The translations under genes were made by a program, and so were the position numbers. A stretch of 64,000 nucleotides of DNA. It comes from Paenibacillus sp. W2I17 (GTDB taxonomy: Bacteria > Bacillota > Bacilli > Paenibacillales > Paenibacillaceae). Below are positions 43,897-52,200 of this stretch, piece after piece (the first letter of the stretch is position 1; each line of letters opens with the position of its first letter). The notes below the pieces were generated by a model. The model worked only from the letters and a program-made list of their open reading frames with translations, had not been told where the DNA came from and did no database searches. The DNA is taken from assembly GCF_030815985.1 (NCBI RefSeq), contig NZ_JAUSXM010000001.1, positions 4,712,001 through 4,776,000 on the forward strand. Reading direction: 5' to 3'.

Positions 43897-45144
43897 CTAT
43901 TTATAATTATTTAGGGGGCCTGTATCCATTTCAACTTCTACCATCTTTGAAGATCCCATCTTGAGCTTAGGTCTAAACTCTGAATCCGGTTTACTGTAAA
44001 GCTCCAGTGGGCTAATAATTACTCCATCTGGTGTATTATGAAGAATTCCGGGCACACAGGTATAAATCCGATCGTTATTATTTGCATTCTTAGCGGATAT
44101 TGTAACGGAGGTTCCATTCAGATTATCTATACTCATGGACACCTTGTATCTGTAGAATGAGCCTGATCCATTGGACTGAGCTGAATAAACCACAGGAACA
44201 ACTGCAAGAATATCATCGTTTAACCTTAGTTTAATAACTTCTGTCTTCGTTGATTGGCTGCTTCTTCCAACATCACCCATATGTTCAACTATCCCTTTAC
44301 CATAACTTTTGAGGGGTGGGGTTCCTGCCGCTCCAAACATTGCTACATCGATCTGCTCACCATTCTTTGTGTAGACTAAAGCGTATATATCATAATCTGT
44401 CCCAGTCTGCCAAGATACAGTCGCTGTAATTTCCGGTGTTTTATCAATGATAACCGATTTCTGCCCTTTAACCAGATTGATATTTCCCTTTACCTTTTCG
44501 AGGTTTATCGACGATAAGGTTTGGTTACTATTCTTATTTTCAGGAACTGTTACAGCCGGATCAGGTTCTGTTGTTGTTGAGTTTGGAGTAGTCTGGGGTT
44601 CAGAAAGCTTGTTCTGCTCATCCGCTTCAACCTCAACACCGTAAAGTTTACATAACCCTTCAAGCCCGGAATCAAATCCACGCCAGATTGCTTTTGCTTT
44701 TGTCTGACCATTCCTTAAATATAATTCCAATACGACAATTCCATTTTCATTGGTGAAACTGGATGGGGTTAACTGAATAATCGTCTTTCCGCTATCGATC
44801 TCTGCTGTTAAATTCTTTACATTTGAAAATCCAGCGCTGTTATCCTCTGTAAGGGTTATAGCTATTTTGGTAATACCTTCAGGAACTTTACTCATATCAA
44901 AATTGATTTTATGTACTTTTGTATTGCCTACTAGCTCAGATGGCATGAGGGTAGCTACACCTGATGAAGTTGTAGGTTGATTATAAAATATGATTCCACT
45001 ATCACCTTGTACTCTATCCGAATCCGTTAAAAGGAATGCTGTTAAAGAAATATCTATTAAATTAGAAATTTCATGGCTAATTATAACGCTACCTTTTGCA
45101 GCACTCAGGGTTGTGTTTGCTCCCATTTGAAGAAACTGATTCAT
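43897..45144 (-). CDS. TerD-family stress protein with two TerD-like domains
   Basis: 415 residues, cytoplasmic. The first TerD-like domain (about 5-170) has DISLTAFLLTDSDRVQGDSGIIFYNQP, then KINFDMSKVPEGITKIAITLT and IVVLELYLRNGQTKAKAIWRGF with the family's typical GFDSGLEGLCKLYGVEV end. A Ser/Thr/Pro linker (about 180-215) leads to a second domain (about 225-410; INLVKGQKSVIID, ISATVSWQTGTDYDIYALVYTKNG, FGAAGTPPLKSYGKGIVEHMGD). Two-domain members include TerA-like proteins. TerD domains bind Ca2+ and act in membrane-associated stress or defence. It is AT-rich and lies just downstream of an SF1 helicase in the same direction. Ter proteins are known to be encoded with DNA-processing enzymes, so a joint role is plausible. 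Confidence 0.85.
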   Translation of the reverse strand: MNQFLQMGANTTLSAAKGSVIISHEISNLIDISLTAFLLTDSDRVQGDSGIIFYNQPTTSSGVATLMPSELVGNTKVHKINFDMSKVPEGITKIAITLTEDNSAGFSNVKNLTAEIDSGKTIIQLTPSSFTNENGIVVLELYLRNGQTKAKAIWRGFDSGLEGLCKLYGVEVEADEQNKLSEPQTTPNSTTTEPDPAVTVPENKNSNQTLSSINLEKVKGNINLVKGQKSVIIDKTPEITATVSWQTGTDYDIYALVYTKNGEQIDVAMFGAAGTPPLKSYGKGIVEHMGDVGRSSQSTKTEVIKLRLNDDILAVVPVVYSAQSNGSGSFYRYKVSMSIDNLNGTSVTISAKNANNNDRIYTCVPGILHNTPDGVIISPLELYSKPDSEFRPKLKMGSSKMVEVEMDTGPLNNYK

Positions 45145-45335
45145 TTAAACCACTCCATTCTATAACAGTTCTTAATATAAATAGACTCTTTAATAGTGCC
45201 ATTAAATCAATACATACTCAATAATTATTAGGCAGAGTGAGGCACTTCTTCCATCAGGCATTTTCATAGAAAGTAACTCAAGGAAACCCCTGTTCCGCAA
45301 AAATACTGTCACTTTTGGTACAGCGTAGGATCATT

Positions 45336-48300
45336 TCAGACCACAACATTGTTATAGTCGTCAATAATTGAAATCGTTTTATTTGCTACTTCACTACCGA
45401 GGGAGGCATACAATTTCTTATCGCCAATAATATAAAATTCTTTTTTTGCTCGTGTAGCTGCAACATTCATCATATTTGGAACAGAGACAGCCCATTTTGC
45501 CGCCCCACTGCTATCAGAGTCAGCCCCAAGAACAAAGTAGACAATCTTGGCCTCTTTCCCTTGAAAAGTATGAACAGTTCCAATATTCGTTGTTTTTCCA
45601 TTTTCTCGTTTTGTGAAGTTAATTCCATCTAATACTTGTACAAGTTTATTAGCCACATTGCTAAATGGGGTGATAACATAAATTTCATCCGCTAAATTCG
45701 GGTCATCTTGCAAACGTTTATCAATTAGACTTTTCAGTAAATCAGCTTGTTCTTTAACAAATTTATCATTTGCTTTCCCCGTTGAGTCATACCATCGTGA
45801 TTTACCTTGTGACTCATCTTCTGATTTACCTTGTACCATCAATTCGTCATACGATATTTTATTTGAAATCGTAAACATCGGATAGTCCGAACGTCTGTGC
45901 ACCCAAAGAGGTATACCAATCCATTCATCCTCATTTTTTTGAAAACCATACTGACTTGTGGCATCTACAATGGTTTGAGTAGAAGCATCAGCAGAGACAA
46001 ATTTTTCATCAACTCTGTAAATTCTTCCGATCAAGGTCAGCACATTTGAATCTAACGTCATTACTGGTTGTATTTGTGATGGATCGCCGACCACCATAAC
46101 CTTTTTGCTTCTATAAATTGCGCCAACACTAGCTTGTGGTAGTGCTTGACCAGCCTCGTCTATGAATAGATTGCCTATTGAGTTTTCATTAAGATTTTTA
46201 AACATTCTCCCAAAACTGGCAAAAGTCGTGCTGATAACAGGGATAGCCAAATTCAACCATTGCCATGATTCCGAAATTAACTGAAGTCCGTTCTCTTTTC
46301 CAATGTATTCAGACGGTTTGCTCCAGATAATTCTCGCGGCCTTCAAACTCTTTCTGTTTTCATACAGAAATTGCTTTCTAACTTTTAAAGCTGAAATAAA
46401 CAACTCTGATTGTAATTTACGAAATTGCATTGTAAACCATGGGTTAGACTTTTGAAGTTCATCATAGGATAGTGAAAAATCTAGTTCCTTAATGCCACTT
46501 TGAGATTTGAGGTTTTCCAGTACTGCAATTTCTTGTGCCGATTTTTCTAAAGCGTTATGTTGAGTAGTCATCCAGTGTTCGAAGTCTGCTTTTGTGTCCT
46601 GGGTTTGTTTTTGAATATGCTCACTTTTTGTAGCAGTTTCTTTTAATCTATTTTCGAGTTGGATGCGCTCATTTAACCATTTCGTTTTTTGTTTAGATAG
46701 ATCATTTAAATGATCATTCGCATCATTCAGTTTTTTGAAGTACTGCTCAACTTTGGGTCGATTAAATATTTTATGAAACCACAAAGGGCGTGGTGTTTGT
46801 GAAGTGACTACATCATAATTTCTTTTAGCTTGAGCTTGTGGATCGATTAGGTTTTCTATCTCAATAGAAGCATTCGATATATCATCTTGAAGATTTAAAC
46901 TTTCTTGTCTCAGTCTTTCAAATTCACGCGTCGCTTCTGCTTCTTGTGTGATTAGACTTGTACGTTTCTTTTTTTCTTCTTGTTCAAAAGCAATATTTTG
47001 CTCGGTATGCTTGGTTTTTAATTTTTGAAGTGAATGTATTTTCTCGCTATATTCCTGCATTTTTTCTCTTTCAATTTTCAATTCCTTATAGAGACGGGAG
47101 AATTCTTGATATACACCTTCACCTGTACTGGATTGATAATTATCTTCTAGATCTTTTTCAATTGCTTCTATGCTTAAAAGTAGCTTGTTCACATTTGTTG
47201 ACGCGCCACCCTCTAACGAGAACACACCCCAATTCTCCTCGTTTAAAGTCTCCCTTTTAATCTCACGATTTTTTCCGAAACCTTCACCGGTTAGTTTAGA
47301 ATTAGATATATCTTTGAAATAATCTGCTTCATCCAATTGCTTTTGAAAATCGTCAGCAATCGTTTCTTTCTTTGGTAACTCCTTAACAATGTTTTGGACT
47401 GCCCCATTATTTGAACTTGCAACAACAATATTTTTATCTGAAATGGAGGATGGTAAAATACCAATTTTAGCACTTTGCCAATAAACTAAACTTCTTTTTA
47501 TCGTTTTATCAGAAAGTTGCACCATTTCCACTGCCTGTTGAACCACCAAATCAGCGAAAATATCTTTTAACAGAGTTGTTTTCCCTGTTCCTGGAGGACC
47601 ATTGACACTACGAATCTCATTTTTATCGTGTAATGCTAGATTCACCGCAACCTGTTGCATGAATGAGAGTGCAAAAGCAGGGTTACTTGGAAAACGTCCT
47701 AACGGGTAATATTTAGGTTGTAAACTGTTTGTCTCAAAAATTTGTGAGTTAAAATGAATTGACTTTTTATTTCCATCTAAATTCTGCCTGAATCCCGAAA
47801 AGCCATTAAAATAACGATCTAAATTTTTAGTAGTGATTACCTTTGCTTTATTCAGATCTTCAATAAAAAACGAATGTAAATTTACTTCTCCATTATCTAA
47901 GTTTTTCACAAATGCATAGCGAAAATTATTAGTGGAAACATTATACTTTTGCAAAAGTTCAGAAATGGCACTGTTAAATCCATCTTCAAATTTACTGTTC
48001 AAATCTTCTCTAAATGAGTTTTCAAATTTCGAAAAATCTTCTGGTAAATCACCATATTGGCGGATATAACCGCTCATGGTAAAGAATAATTTGTCTGCTA
48101 TAAATTCTAATTGGTTATCAAAATATATAGCGAAGGTGAATTTGTCAGATTTACTAACTTCTTCGTGGGTTTTTTCGATCTTGTGCTTCTCCCTCAATAT
48201 TTCAACAACCTCTTCAAATTCGAAAATATCAAAATATAATACTAAACCCGAATTTTTATAGATCTTATCTTCTACATTTTGTTGTTCTTTTTGTTTAATT

Positions 48301-48437
48301 AAAAAGTCTGTAAAAAACGTATTCCAGTCTTCTTCCATGGTATGTAAGAGCTTTAGCGGTTTTTCTTTCTTAATAGATCCTTCGGATAGCTGCTCTATTG
48401 TAATCCAAGCATTTAAAATATCTTTCTTTTTATTCAT
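45336..48437 (-). CDS. SF1 (Upf1/Dna2-like) helicase with large coiled-coil insertion
   Basis: 1033 residues, cytoplasmic. The N-terminal 255 residues are unassigned. Motif I is NGPPGTGKTTLL (about 282-293), followed by SSNNGAVQNIV (Ia). Residues about 440-640 form a long coiled coil within the helicase core. Motif II is NLFIDEAGQALPQASVG, motif III VVGDPSQIQPV, motif V GTVHTFQGKEAKIV and motif VI NVAATRAKKEFYIIG. These are SF1B signatures as in Upf1, Dna2 and many anti-phage helicases. RBS GGGGGGAG, ATG 48437. It is preceded by a 46-codon ORF whose stop overlaps its ATG. With the TerD gene it forms an AT-rich island between vertically typical genes, which suggests horizontal transfer. Confidence 0.88.
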   Translation of the reverse strand: MNKKKDILNAWITIEQLSEGSIKKEKPLKLLHTMEEDWNTFFTDFLIKQKEQQNVEDKIYKNSGLVLYFDIFEFEEVVEILREKHKIEKTHEEVSKSDKFTFAIYFDNQLEFIADKLFFTMSGYIRQYGDLPEDFSKFENSFREDLNSKFEDGFNSAISELLQKYNVSTNNFRYAFVKNLDNGEVNLHSFFIEDLNKAKVITTKNLDRYFNGFSGFRQNLDGNKKSIHFNSQIFETNSLQPKYYPLGRFPSNPAFALSFMQQVAVNLALHDKNEIRSVNGPPGTGKTTLLKDIFADLVVQQAVEMVQLSDKTIKRSLVYWQSAKIGILPSSISDKNIVVASSNNGAVQNIVKELPKKETIADDFQKQLDEADYFKDISNSKLTGEGFGKNREIKRETLNEENWGVFSLEGGASTNVNKLLLSIEAIEKDLEDNYQSSTGEGVYQEFSRLYKELKIEREKMQEYSEKIHSLQKLKTKHTEQNIAFEQEEKKKRTSLITQEAEATREFERLRQESLNLQDDISNASIEIENLIDPQAQAKRNYDVVTSQTPRPLWFHKIFNRPKVEQYFKKLNDANDHLNDLSKQKTKWLNERIQLENRLKETATKSEHIQKQTQDTKADFEHWMTTQHNALEKSAQEIAVLENLKSQSGIKELDFSLSYDELQKSNPWFTMQFRKLQSELFISALKVRKQFLYENRKSLKAARIIWSKPSEYIGKENGLQLISESWQWLNLAIPVISTTFASFGRMFKNLNENSIGNLFIDEAGQALPQASVGAIYRSKKVMVVGDPSQIQPVMTLDSNVLTLIGRIYRVDEKFVSADASTQTIVDATSQYGFQKNEDEWIGIPLWVHRRSDYPMFTISNKISYDELMVQGKSEDESQGKSRWYDSTGKANDKFVKEQADLLKSLIDKRLQDDPNLADEIYVITPFSNVANKLVQVLDGINFTKRENGKTTNIGTVHTFQGKEAKIVYFVLGADSDSSGAAKWAVSVPNMMNVAATRAKKEFYIIGDKKLYASLGSEVANKTISIIDDYNNVVV

Positions 48438-48574
48438 GTTCTCCCCCCATTATCATCTGAAGACAAAAAGAAAAGCTCTTCAACCTTAGAGAGCTTCATT
48501 ACACTAATGTACCGATCATTCATATACGATTTGACTTCTTCTAATAATACCATGGACTTTCCGCCGTCAGTCAT
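48434..48574 (-). CDS. Small ORF translationally coupled to the SF1 helicase
   Basis: 46 codons (or 39 from an internal ATG at 48553). The product begins MTDGGKSMVLLEE and continues VKSYMNDRYISVMKLSKVEE, ending F-F-L-S-S-D-D-N-G-G-R-T. The stop TGA overlaps the helicase ATG (ATGA at 48434-48437), which is typical of coupled genes. The RBS is modest (AGGG). I recognise no family. It has an acidic, helical look and could be a small partner or regulator of the helicase. Confidence 0.45.
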   Translation of the reverse strand: MTDGGKSMVLLEEVKSYMNDRYISVMKLSKVEELFFLSSDDNGGRT

Positions 48575-48631
48575 TTTGCCCTACTTGTAAGCGTTCCAAC
48601 GTATCGGTTGATAGGTAAACTCGAATGATTC

Positions 48632-48645
48632 TTTATTGCAATAAA
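48632..48645. promoter_or_regulatory. Candidate operator upstream of the helicase unit
   Basis: TTTATTGCAATAAA is a perfect 14-bp palindrome 58 nt before the small ORF, in AT-rich DNA. Confidence 0.4.
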
Positions 48646-48659
48646 TACAATCTAATAAC

Positions 48660-48705
48660 GACAAGCAGACCCTTTCATAACTTCATGTTAGCAGGTCTGC
48701 TTGTC
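48660..48705 (-). terminator. Hairpin downstream of dbpA
   Basis: GACAAGCAGACC and GGTCTGCTTGTC form a perfect 12-bp stem with a 21-nt loop. The T run is weak on the minus strand; termination of dbpA is the likely role. Confidence 0.6.
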
Positions 48706-48746
48706 TTGTTTAAAGCGTTTAGGAAGGCAGTGCGACATTTACCAAA

Positions 48747-50192
48747 CTATTTATGACCTTTGCGAACCTTGAGCTGCATCTTTTTGATCGTTGTATTCTG
48801 CATGAGCTCCAGTACGAGAGGGCCTTTACCGTTCAGAATCTCTACATCCGTCACATTATCCAGAATTGTAATGATCCCGATGTCGTCTGCGGTTACCCCT
48901 TCAAGCTTGGCGATGGTACCGACAAAGTCAACGGCACGAAGTTTCTTCTTCTTGCCTCCGTTGAAGTTCAGCTTCATGATCTGTTGGTTCAGCTGTTCAC
49001 GCTTATCCTTTTTACGTTCAGGAACGATCTTCAATCGTTTCTCAAAATCTTCTCTGCGGCGATCTACAGCTTCCTCGGAAGGTGCTTTCACGACAGGGAT
49101 TTCGAATCCAATATAGGATTCAATCTCCGCCAGACGTCTGCCATCTTTCGGTGTAATCAACGTAATGGCTTTACCTGTTTTGCCTGCGCGCCCCGTACGG
49201 CCTGTACGGTGAACATATCCCTCTTTTTCCAAAGGAATATCGTAGTTGATGACATGTGTAATATTCGTGATATCAATACCACGTGCGGCTACATCTGTCG
49301 CGATCAGATAACGGAATTGTCCCCGTCGGAATGCGTTCATTACTTCGATCCGCTCATCCTGCTCCATACCACCATGGATACGATCTGCTGGGTAGTCAAG
49401 GTCAGCCATGACCCGGAACAGTTTATCCACATTTTCCTGCGTACGGCAGAACACAATGCAGCTATCCGGATTTTCCACAATGAACAAGTCCTGAAGTAGC
49501 GCGGTTTTGTTCACCTCTGGCACATGAATCACAGCATGTTCGATGGTGGCAGTTGTCAGTCCACTTGCCTTGATCTCGATCTCCACCGGTTTGTTCATGT
49601 ATTTGCGTGACAGCTTGGCTACATCTTCAGGGAACGTAGCGGAGAACAACATCGTTACTCGCTCCTGCGGCAGTTTCTGAATGATGGATTGTACCGTCTC
49701 GATAAAGCCCATATTCAGCATCTCATCGGCCTCGTCAATGACAAGATAAGCGATTCGTTCGAGTGGCAGCGTGCCACGTTCGATATGATCCAGCACCCGA
49801 CCTGGCGTACCAACAGCCACATGGGTTCTTTGTTTTAACTCCGCTTTTTGGATATGAAAAGGGGACTGTCCGTATAGTGCGGTTGCTTTAATACGCTTAA
49901 AGCGCCCGATATTCGTAATATCTTCATTAACCTGCAAAGCCAGTTCCCGGGTTGGGGTAAGAATCAAAGCCTGTGGCTTATTCTCATTCCAATCCACCAG
50001 CTCGCAGAGCGGAATGCCGTAGGCAGCTGTTTTACCACTACCTGTCTGTGATTTGACCACAAGATCCTGATTCTCCAATGCTACCGGAATAACTTTAGTT
50101 TGAACCTCGGTTGGTGTCTCATAGCCCAGACTGTCCAGTGCTTTTACGATCTCTTCACCAAGTCCATAATCTTTAAATTGTTGCTCGCTCAT
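48747..50192 (-). CDS. dbpA: DEAD-box RNA helicase DbpA (YxiN type)
   Basis: 481 residues. Q motif [26 protein letters not shown], motif I SQTGSGKT (about 49-56), Ia [19 protein letters not shown] (about 150-158), III SATF, V RGIDI and [15 protein letters not shown]. The C-terminal domain (about 400-481; [44 protein letters not shown]) is the DbpA RNA-binding domain, which directs the enzyme to hairpin 92 of 23S rRNA during large-subunit assembly. RBS AGAGGTAA before ATG 50192. It is monocistronic. Confidence 0.92.
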   Translation of the reverse strand: MSEQQFKDYGLGEEIVKALDSLGYETPTEVQTKVIPVALENQDLVVKSQTGSGKTAAYGIPLCELVDWNENKPQALILTPTRELALQVNEDITNIGRFKRIKATALYGQSPFHIQKAELKQRTHVAVGTPGRVLDHIERGTLPLERIAYLVIDEADEMLNMGFIETVQSIIQKLPQERVTMLFSATFPEDVAKLSRKYMNKPVEIEIKASGLTTATIEHAVIHVPEVNKTALLQDLFIVENPDSCIVFCRTQENVDKLFRVMADLDYPADRIHGGMEQDERIEVMNAFRRGQFRYLIATDVAARGIDITNITHVINYDIPLEKEGYVHRTGRTGRAGKTGKAITLITPKDGRRLAEIESYIGFEIPVVKAPSEEAVDRRREDFEKRLKIVPERKKDKREQLNQQIMKLNFNGGKKKKLRAVDFVGTIAKLEGVTADDIGIITILDNVTDVEILNGKGPLVLELMQNTTIKKMQLKVRKGHK

Positions 50193-50381
50193 TGTTTACC
50201 TCTTTTGCGTTAGTTTTGAATACTCTACATACAAGCATTGCACCGTACATTTATCGTATACCTCTTCATTATACTCTATATGCAGGCAGGCTAACGGAGT
50301 AAATGCTTCAAGTGTGTAAATTGTTTCATGATTTCTGATTTGAGGGAGCAACGTTCGTTGCTATTCCTATGTGTATCATAA

Positions 50382-50397
50382 CGTTCCACGTGAAACG
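50382..50397. other. parS: ParB/Spo0J binding site
   Basis: CGTTCCACGTGAAACG. The central 14 bases, GTTCCACGTGAAAC, match the Bacillus parS consensus perfectly; only the outermost base on each side differs. It sits in a non-coding gap (50193-50424) that holds no gene. Such sites load the ParB sliding clamp and cluster around the replication origin. Confidence 0.8.
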
Positions 50398-50424
50398 AAA
50401 TGTATCGGCGTATTTTGCTTGGTG

Positions 50425-50781
50425 TTAATGAATGACCATTTTTACAGCCTTGGTTTGGGGAGGGTAAGATTGAGCAATAATTCCATTGATCCACACTTCT
50501 GCACTTCGACCAACGAGTGTCCCATCCAAAGAGGCGGTGACAGTCTCTCCTCCGACGATGAGTTCGGCGTCCTTGCTGAGCGAGACCCAAATTGGTCCTG
50601 AATCAACACCTCCATCTTCTTTATTCTCGATGAGTACCTGGCCTTTTTCTTCCTCAAAATCCGTAATAATTCCTCGTACATGTGGCTTCTCTTCCCCCTG
50701 TTCCTCGGATTTCTCTGCGCATCCGAGCGTTAGCAGAAGCAAGATAAACGGGAATGCGAATAATCTTCGTAAAATGGACAT
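50425..50781 (-). CDS. Small lipoprotein, DUF3221-like
   Basis: 118 residues. ATG 50781 with AAGGAGGTGAG upstream; the frame extends further but without an RBS. The signal peptide FAFPFILLLLTLGC ends in a lipobox (L-T-L-G-C, Cys about 20). A charged spacer follows and then a small OB-like beta domain (about 32-118: HVRGIITDFEEEKGQVLIE, PIWVSLSKDAELIV, GRSAEVWINGII, TKAVKMVIH). This pattern resembles DUF3221 lipoproteins of bacilli. Function unknown. Confidence 0.8.
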   Translation of the reverse strand: MSILRRLFAFPFILLLLTLGCAEKSEEQGEEKPHVRGIITDFEEEKGQVLIENKEDGGVDSGPIWVSLSKDAELIVGGETVTASLDGTLVGRSAEVWINGIIAQSYPPQTKAVKMVIH

Positions 50782-50946
50782 CGAGTTGCTCACCTCCTTT
50801 TTAATACATCTATAACTATGGACGTTAACTGAGGCGACGAAGTTCCTGCATATCAATAAAAAAGAACCTAAATCATTCGATTCAGTCTGGAACTGAGATT
50901 TGGAATATGTTAGCATATGGGTAACTTACTGAACGGAGGGATACGT

Positions 50947-50973
50947 GTGCAAAATTTTTCCCGATTGAGATAG
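50947..50973 (+). CDS. Leader peptide MQNFSRLR upstream of the macrolide phosphotransferase
   Basis: GTG 50947, eight codons, stop TAG 50971-50973, with GGAGGG at 50935-50940 (6 nt away). The peptide ends Arg-Leu-Arg. The Arg-x-Arg type motif, notably RLR, is a known macrolide-dependent ribosome stalling signal (for example in ErmDL). Together with the following ORF, antiterminator and terminator it makes a drug-sensing attenuator. A second GTG (50945) opens another short frame but is closer to the RBS. Confidence 0.6.
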   Translation: MQNFSRLR

Positions 50974-50974
50974 T

Positions 50975-51148
50975 GTGGCGAAAAACGTCTGTTTACGCTT
51001 GCTGTTTTCTGCCTGTGTGCAGTTCATCGGGATCGGTTTGCCATTTTACACGTATGCCACTAGTCATGAAAGAATTACTCTTTGGAGTGGTTCTTTGATG
51101 TACTACTATTTATTTGTGAGCATTCAGGTATGCCAACATCCGAAATGA
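50975..51148 (+). CDS. Second small ORF in the attenuator leader, membrane-like peptide
   Basis: GTG 50975, 57 residues: MAKNVCLRLLFSACVQFIGI, then GLPFYTYATSHERITLW and YYYLFVSIQV. It has two hydrophobic stretches. It starts 1 nt after the leader stop and has no RBS of its own, so its translation may depend on the leader being completed. It covers the 5' arm of the antiterminator (51012-51027) and its stop lies inside the 3' arm. It may be read only to melt that pairing. Confidence 0.45.
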   Translation: MAKNVCLRLLFSACVQFIGIGLPFYTYATSHERITLWSGSLMYYYLFVSIQVCQHPK

Positions 51149-51158
51149 ACTGCACAGG
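51012..51158 (+). promoter_or_regulatory. Long-range antiterminator pairing
   Basis: CCTGTGTGCAGTTCAT (51012-51027) pairs with ATGAACTGCACAGG (51145-51158): 14 bp with one 2-nt bulge. The 3' arm includes CACAG (51153-51157), the 5' arm of the terminator, so the two structures exclude each other. Confidence 0.6.
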
Positions 51159-51178
51159 CGAACATGTCTGTGTTTTTT
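51153..51178 (+). terminator. Attenuator terminator before the macrolide phosphotransferase
   Basis: CACAGGCG pairs with TGTCTGTG (two G-T wobbles) around loop AACA, followed by six T residues, 31 nt before the start codon. Confidence 0.65.
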
Positions 51179-51208
51179 ATTTTATCCAGGAAAAGGGGAG
51201 TACCTGAT

Positions 51209-52147
51209 ATGACAAAACCAAACTTGAATGAAAATTTGGCAATTCAAAAGGAACTATTATCTTTAGCAAAACAGAACGGACTTCTTATCGTTGAGGAATC
51301 CTTGGACATCAACGAGTCGGGTATGGATTTTCGTGTAGCATTTGCCACGGATGAAGAAGGCCGCAGATGGGTTCTGCGTCAGCCGCGACGCGAAGACGTG
51401 TGGGAGCGAGCCGAGAATGAGCGCAAGGTGCTGGATGTGGTCCGAGGAAATATACCCGCACAAGTACCGGATTGGAGGATCTTCACGCCAGAGTTGATAG
51501 CTTATCCTTTGCTTGATGGTGATCCGATCGCAGTTGTGGATCCCGCAGGGGGAGGGTATGTGTGGCGATTCCCTCAGGAGAGCTTATCGGATACATTCCT
51601 GGATTCACTGGCTACGACTCTCGCCACGCTGCATAACATCGATCCCGACAAGGCGAAGAAAGGTGGAGTGCGGATCAAGACACCTATGGAAGCTCGCAAA
51701 GAGTTTGCGGCAAATATAGAGGAGATTAAAAAGAATTTTACGGTACCGGACCAACTGGCGGAACGCTGGACGGTGTGGCTGTCTGTAGGTAGCTATTGGC
51801 CGAAGCACTCGACGTTTAATCACGGTGATCTGCACCCACCGCATATCATTGTCGATGATACACAGCGGGTAACCGGACTCATCGACTGGACGGAAGCGGA
51901 GATCGCTGATCCGGGTAAGGATTTTGTAATCCTTTATGGACTTTTCCAAGATGATGGACTGCGCGATCTGCTGAAGCGATACGAGAAGGCAGGGGGAAGG
52001 ACATGGCCTCAGATGTTTGAGCATATTCGGGAACAATGGGCTGCTTACCCGGCACTGGTTGCCAAATTTGCTCTAACCACAGGGGAAGAGTCGACGATGG
52101 AAATGGCGAGAGGCATGCTGGCAAACTGGGATGTGAGGCGGGATTAG
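51209..52147 (+). CDS. Macrolide 2'-phosphotransferase (Mph family)
   Basis: 312 residues, cytoplasmic; ATG 51209 with AAAAGGGGAG upstream. The APH/kinase fold is clear: RWVLRQPRR (ATP-lysine region is replaced by the family's RQPR), FNHGDLHPPHIIVDD (catalytic Asp, Brenner motif HGDLHPPHI) and GLIDWTEAEIADPGKDFVI (metal-binding Asp). Mph enzymes inactivate macrolides by transferring phosphate from a nucleotide, often GTP, to the 2'-OH of the desosamine. The closest named types appear to be MphB-like bacillus proteins, but I cannot give a subtype. The leader at 50935-51178 implies induction by its own substrate. Confidence 0.88.
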   Translation: MTKPNLNENLAIQKELLSLAKQNGLLIVEESLDINESGMDFRVAFATDEEGRRWVLRQPRREDVWERAENERKVLDVVRGNIPAQVPDWRIFTPELIAYPLLDGDPIAVVDPAGGGYVWRFPQESLSDTFLDSLATTLATLHNIDPDKAKKGGVRIKTPMEARKEFAANIEEIKKNFTVPDQLAERWTVWLSVGSYWPKHSTFNHGDLHPPHIIVDDTQRVTGLIDWTEAEIADPGKDFVILYGLFQDDGLRDLLKRYEKAGGRTWPQMFEHIREQWAAYPALVAKFALTTGEESTMEMARGMLANWDVRRD

Positions 52148-52200
52148 GTGCTCCAGTGAAGGTGTAAATCTAAGTATGTCGAATGAGGGGAGGTGGATAT

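Noticed and set aside
48465..48496. Minus-strand hairpin (AAGCTCT/AGAGCTT) with T tail, read as a terminator before the helicase
   Set aside because: It lies within the coupled 46-codon ORF and would cut the helicase from its only possible promoter region; I treat it as coding sequence, though an attenuator role is not excluded.
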